Assembly (NCBI GenBank): GCA_018715285.1
Contig: DVLW01000016.1
Location: forward strand, 1 to 6,115
DNA length: 6,115 nt
Reading direction: 5' to 3'
From: Candidatus Faecivivens stercoripullorum
GTDB taxonomy: Bacteria; Bacillota; Clostridia; Oscillospirales; Ruminococcaceae
Part shown: piece by piece, positions 5,520 through 6,115 of the stretch
Layout: every line of letters begins with the position of its first letter
Position numbering within the stretch: position 1 is the first letter of the stretch
Made by a program: the position numbers and the translations under genes
Notes under the pieces: generated by a model
What the model saw: only the letters and a program-made list of their open reading frames with translations
Database searches by the model: none
Told to the model about the DNA's origin: nothing

Positions 5520-6115
5520 GTTTTTTCGTAATCGCGAAGAGAAAAATCCATATGATTTTGCGGCTTACCGCAGAAATCTTAAGATAAAAAAAATCCAGAG
5601 AATTATCCTGACCGTTATGTCGCTGGTCATCATCCTGCTTATGGTCATTCTGGGAATCTATCTGAACCGGAACTATGATGTCAACGATCTGGCACAGAAT
5701 CTGACCGGTAATAAGGTCGAGACCGGTACAGTACAAAGCAGCGGTTTTCCGGTTTCTCTTGTCGGAGAGGTACCGCAGGAGCTGGTGGTTTCCGGTAATT
5801 CGCTGGTACTGCGGACAACAGATGAGATTATCTTCTTTGACAGCAGCGGAAACACCCAGCACAGTTTTACCCATCGGTTTACCAACCCTGTCATGAAACC
5901 GGGTTCCAGCCGTCTGCTGACCTATGACCGCGGCGGTTACAGTTATCGTATCGATTCCAGTTCCGGACTGCATTATACCGGACGAACTGAGTCGACAATC
6001 CTGACTGGTGCAATCAGCGGACGCGGTTCTTATGCACTTGCTGTTTCAGAGACAAGGTATGCCGGCAGCGTAATTGTCAACAGCCGTACCAATGAAGAGA
6101 TTCTTCGCTGGTATT
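5503..6115 (+). CDS. Membrane-anchored DUF5711-like protein, N-terminal part (3' partial)
   Basis: An open frame of 204 codons runs off the window edge. A basic/polar cytoplasmic head (1-33, FFRNREEKNPYDFAAYRR then KIKKIQR) leads to a single hydrophobic segment at about 34-54 (IILTVMSLVIILLMVILGIYL). The rest is outside or periplasm-like, with repeated strand-turn units such as IIFFDSSGN (109-117), LLTYDRGGYSYRIDSSSG (138-155) and VIVNSRTNEEILRWY (190-204), which suggest beta-propeller-type blades. The N-in, C-out topology follows from the positive residues before the segment. The pattern resembles the clostridial DUF5711 family, function unknown; this match is from memory and was not searched. 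GTG at 5503 is preferred for its spacing to AAGGAA; an adjacent in-frame GTG at 5500 is an alternative. It overlaps the truA end by 17 bp in a different frame, so it is very likely co-translated with truA. Confidence 0.8.
   Translation, partial: MVQTAKFFRNREEKNPYDFAAYRRNLKIKKIQRIILTVMSLVIILLMVILGIYLNRNYDVNDLAQNLTGNKVETGTVQSSGFPVSLVGEVPQELVVSGNSLVLRTTDEIIFFDSSGNTQHSFTHRFTNPVMKPGSSRLLTYDRGGYSYRIDSSSGLHYTGRTESTILTGAISGRGSYALAVSETRYAGSVIVNSRTNEEILRWY

Overview
The window is a compact, single-strand block of bacterial housekeeping genes. It most likely comes from a Gram-positive clostridium, and I would guess an Oscillospirales/Ruminococcaceae-type gut bacterium. The reasons are purine-rich Shine-Dalgarno sites, frequent GTG and TTG starts, a split EcfA1/EcfA2/EcfT transporter core next to truA as in Firmicutes, a balanced base composition, and a last gene that resembles the clostridial DUF5711 family. 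The taxonomic call is inference from protein style, not from a marker search.

Layout, all on the + strand: the end of ruvA (1-94); ruvB (117-1181); a class I SAM-dependent methyltransferase related to the RlmI/RlmK group (1215-2096); ecfA1 (2135-3007), ecfA2 (3019-3888) and ecfT (3885-4712), the energising module of an ECF vitamin/metal transporter; truA (4725-5519); and the first 204 codons of a membrane-anchored DUF5711-like protein (5503 to the window edge). Gaps are 38 bp or less and two junctions overlap (4 bp between ecfA2 and ecfT, 17 bp between truA and the last gene). There is no gene-free stretch over 300 bases, no RNA gene, mobile element or CRISPR array, and no promoter I can support.

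The genes form three functional blocks. RuvA and RuvB drive Holliday-junction branch migration. EcfA1, EcfA2 and EcfT form the shared motor that works with substrate-binding S components encoded elsewhere. The methyltransferase and TruA are probable or certain RNA modifiers. The only likely transcriptional punctuation is a 9-bp perfect hairpin followed by a T-rich tract (2092-2122), which overlaps the methyltransferase stop codon and sits just before the ecfA1 ribosome binding site. It may separate or attenuate the ruv-methyltransferase part from the ecf-truA part.

I did not find a convincing new system. The points most worth a second look are that hairpin, the loss of the RlmI-type catalytic cysteine in the methyltransferase, the ECF-truA block sitting beside ruvAB rather than ribosomal protein genes, and the uncharacterised membrane protein whose ribosome binding site lies in a small hairpin inside truA.
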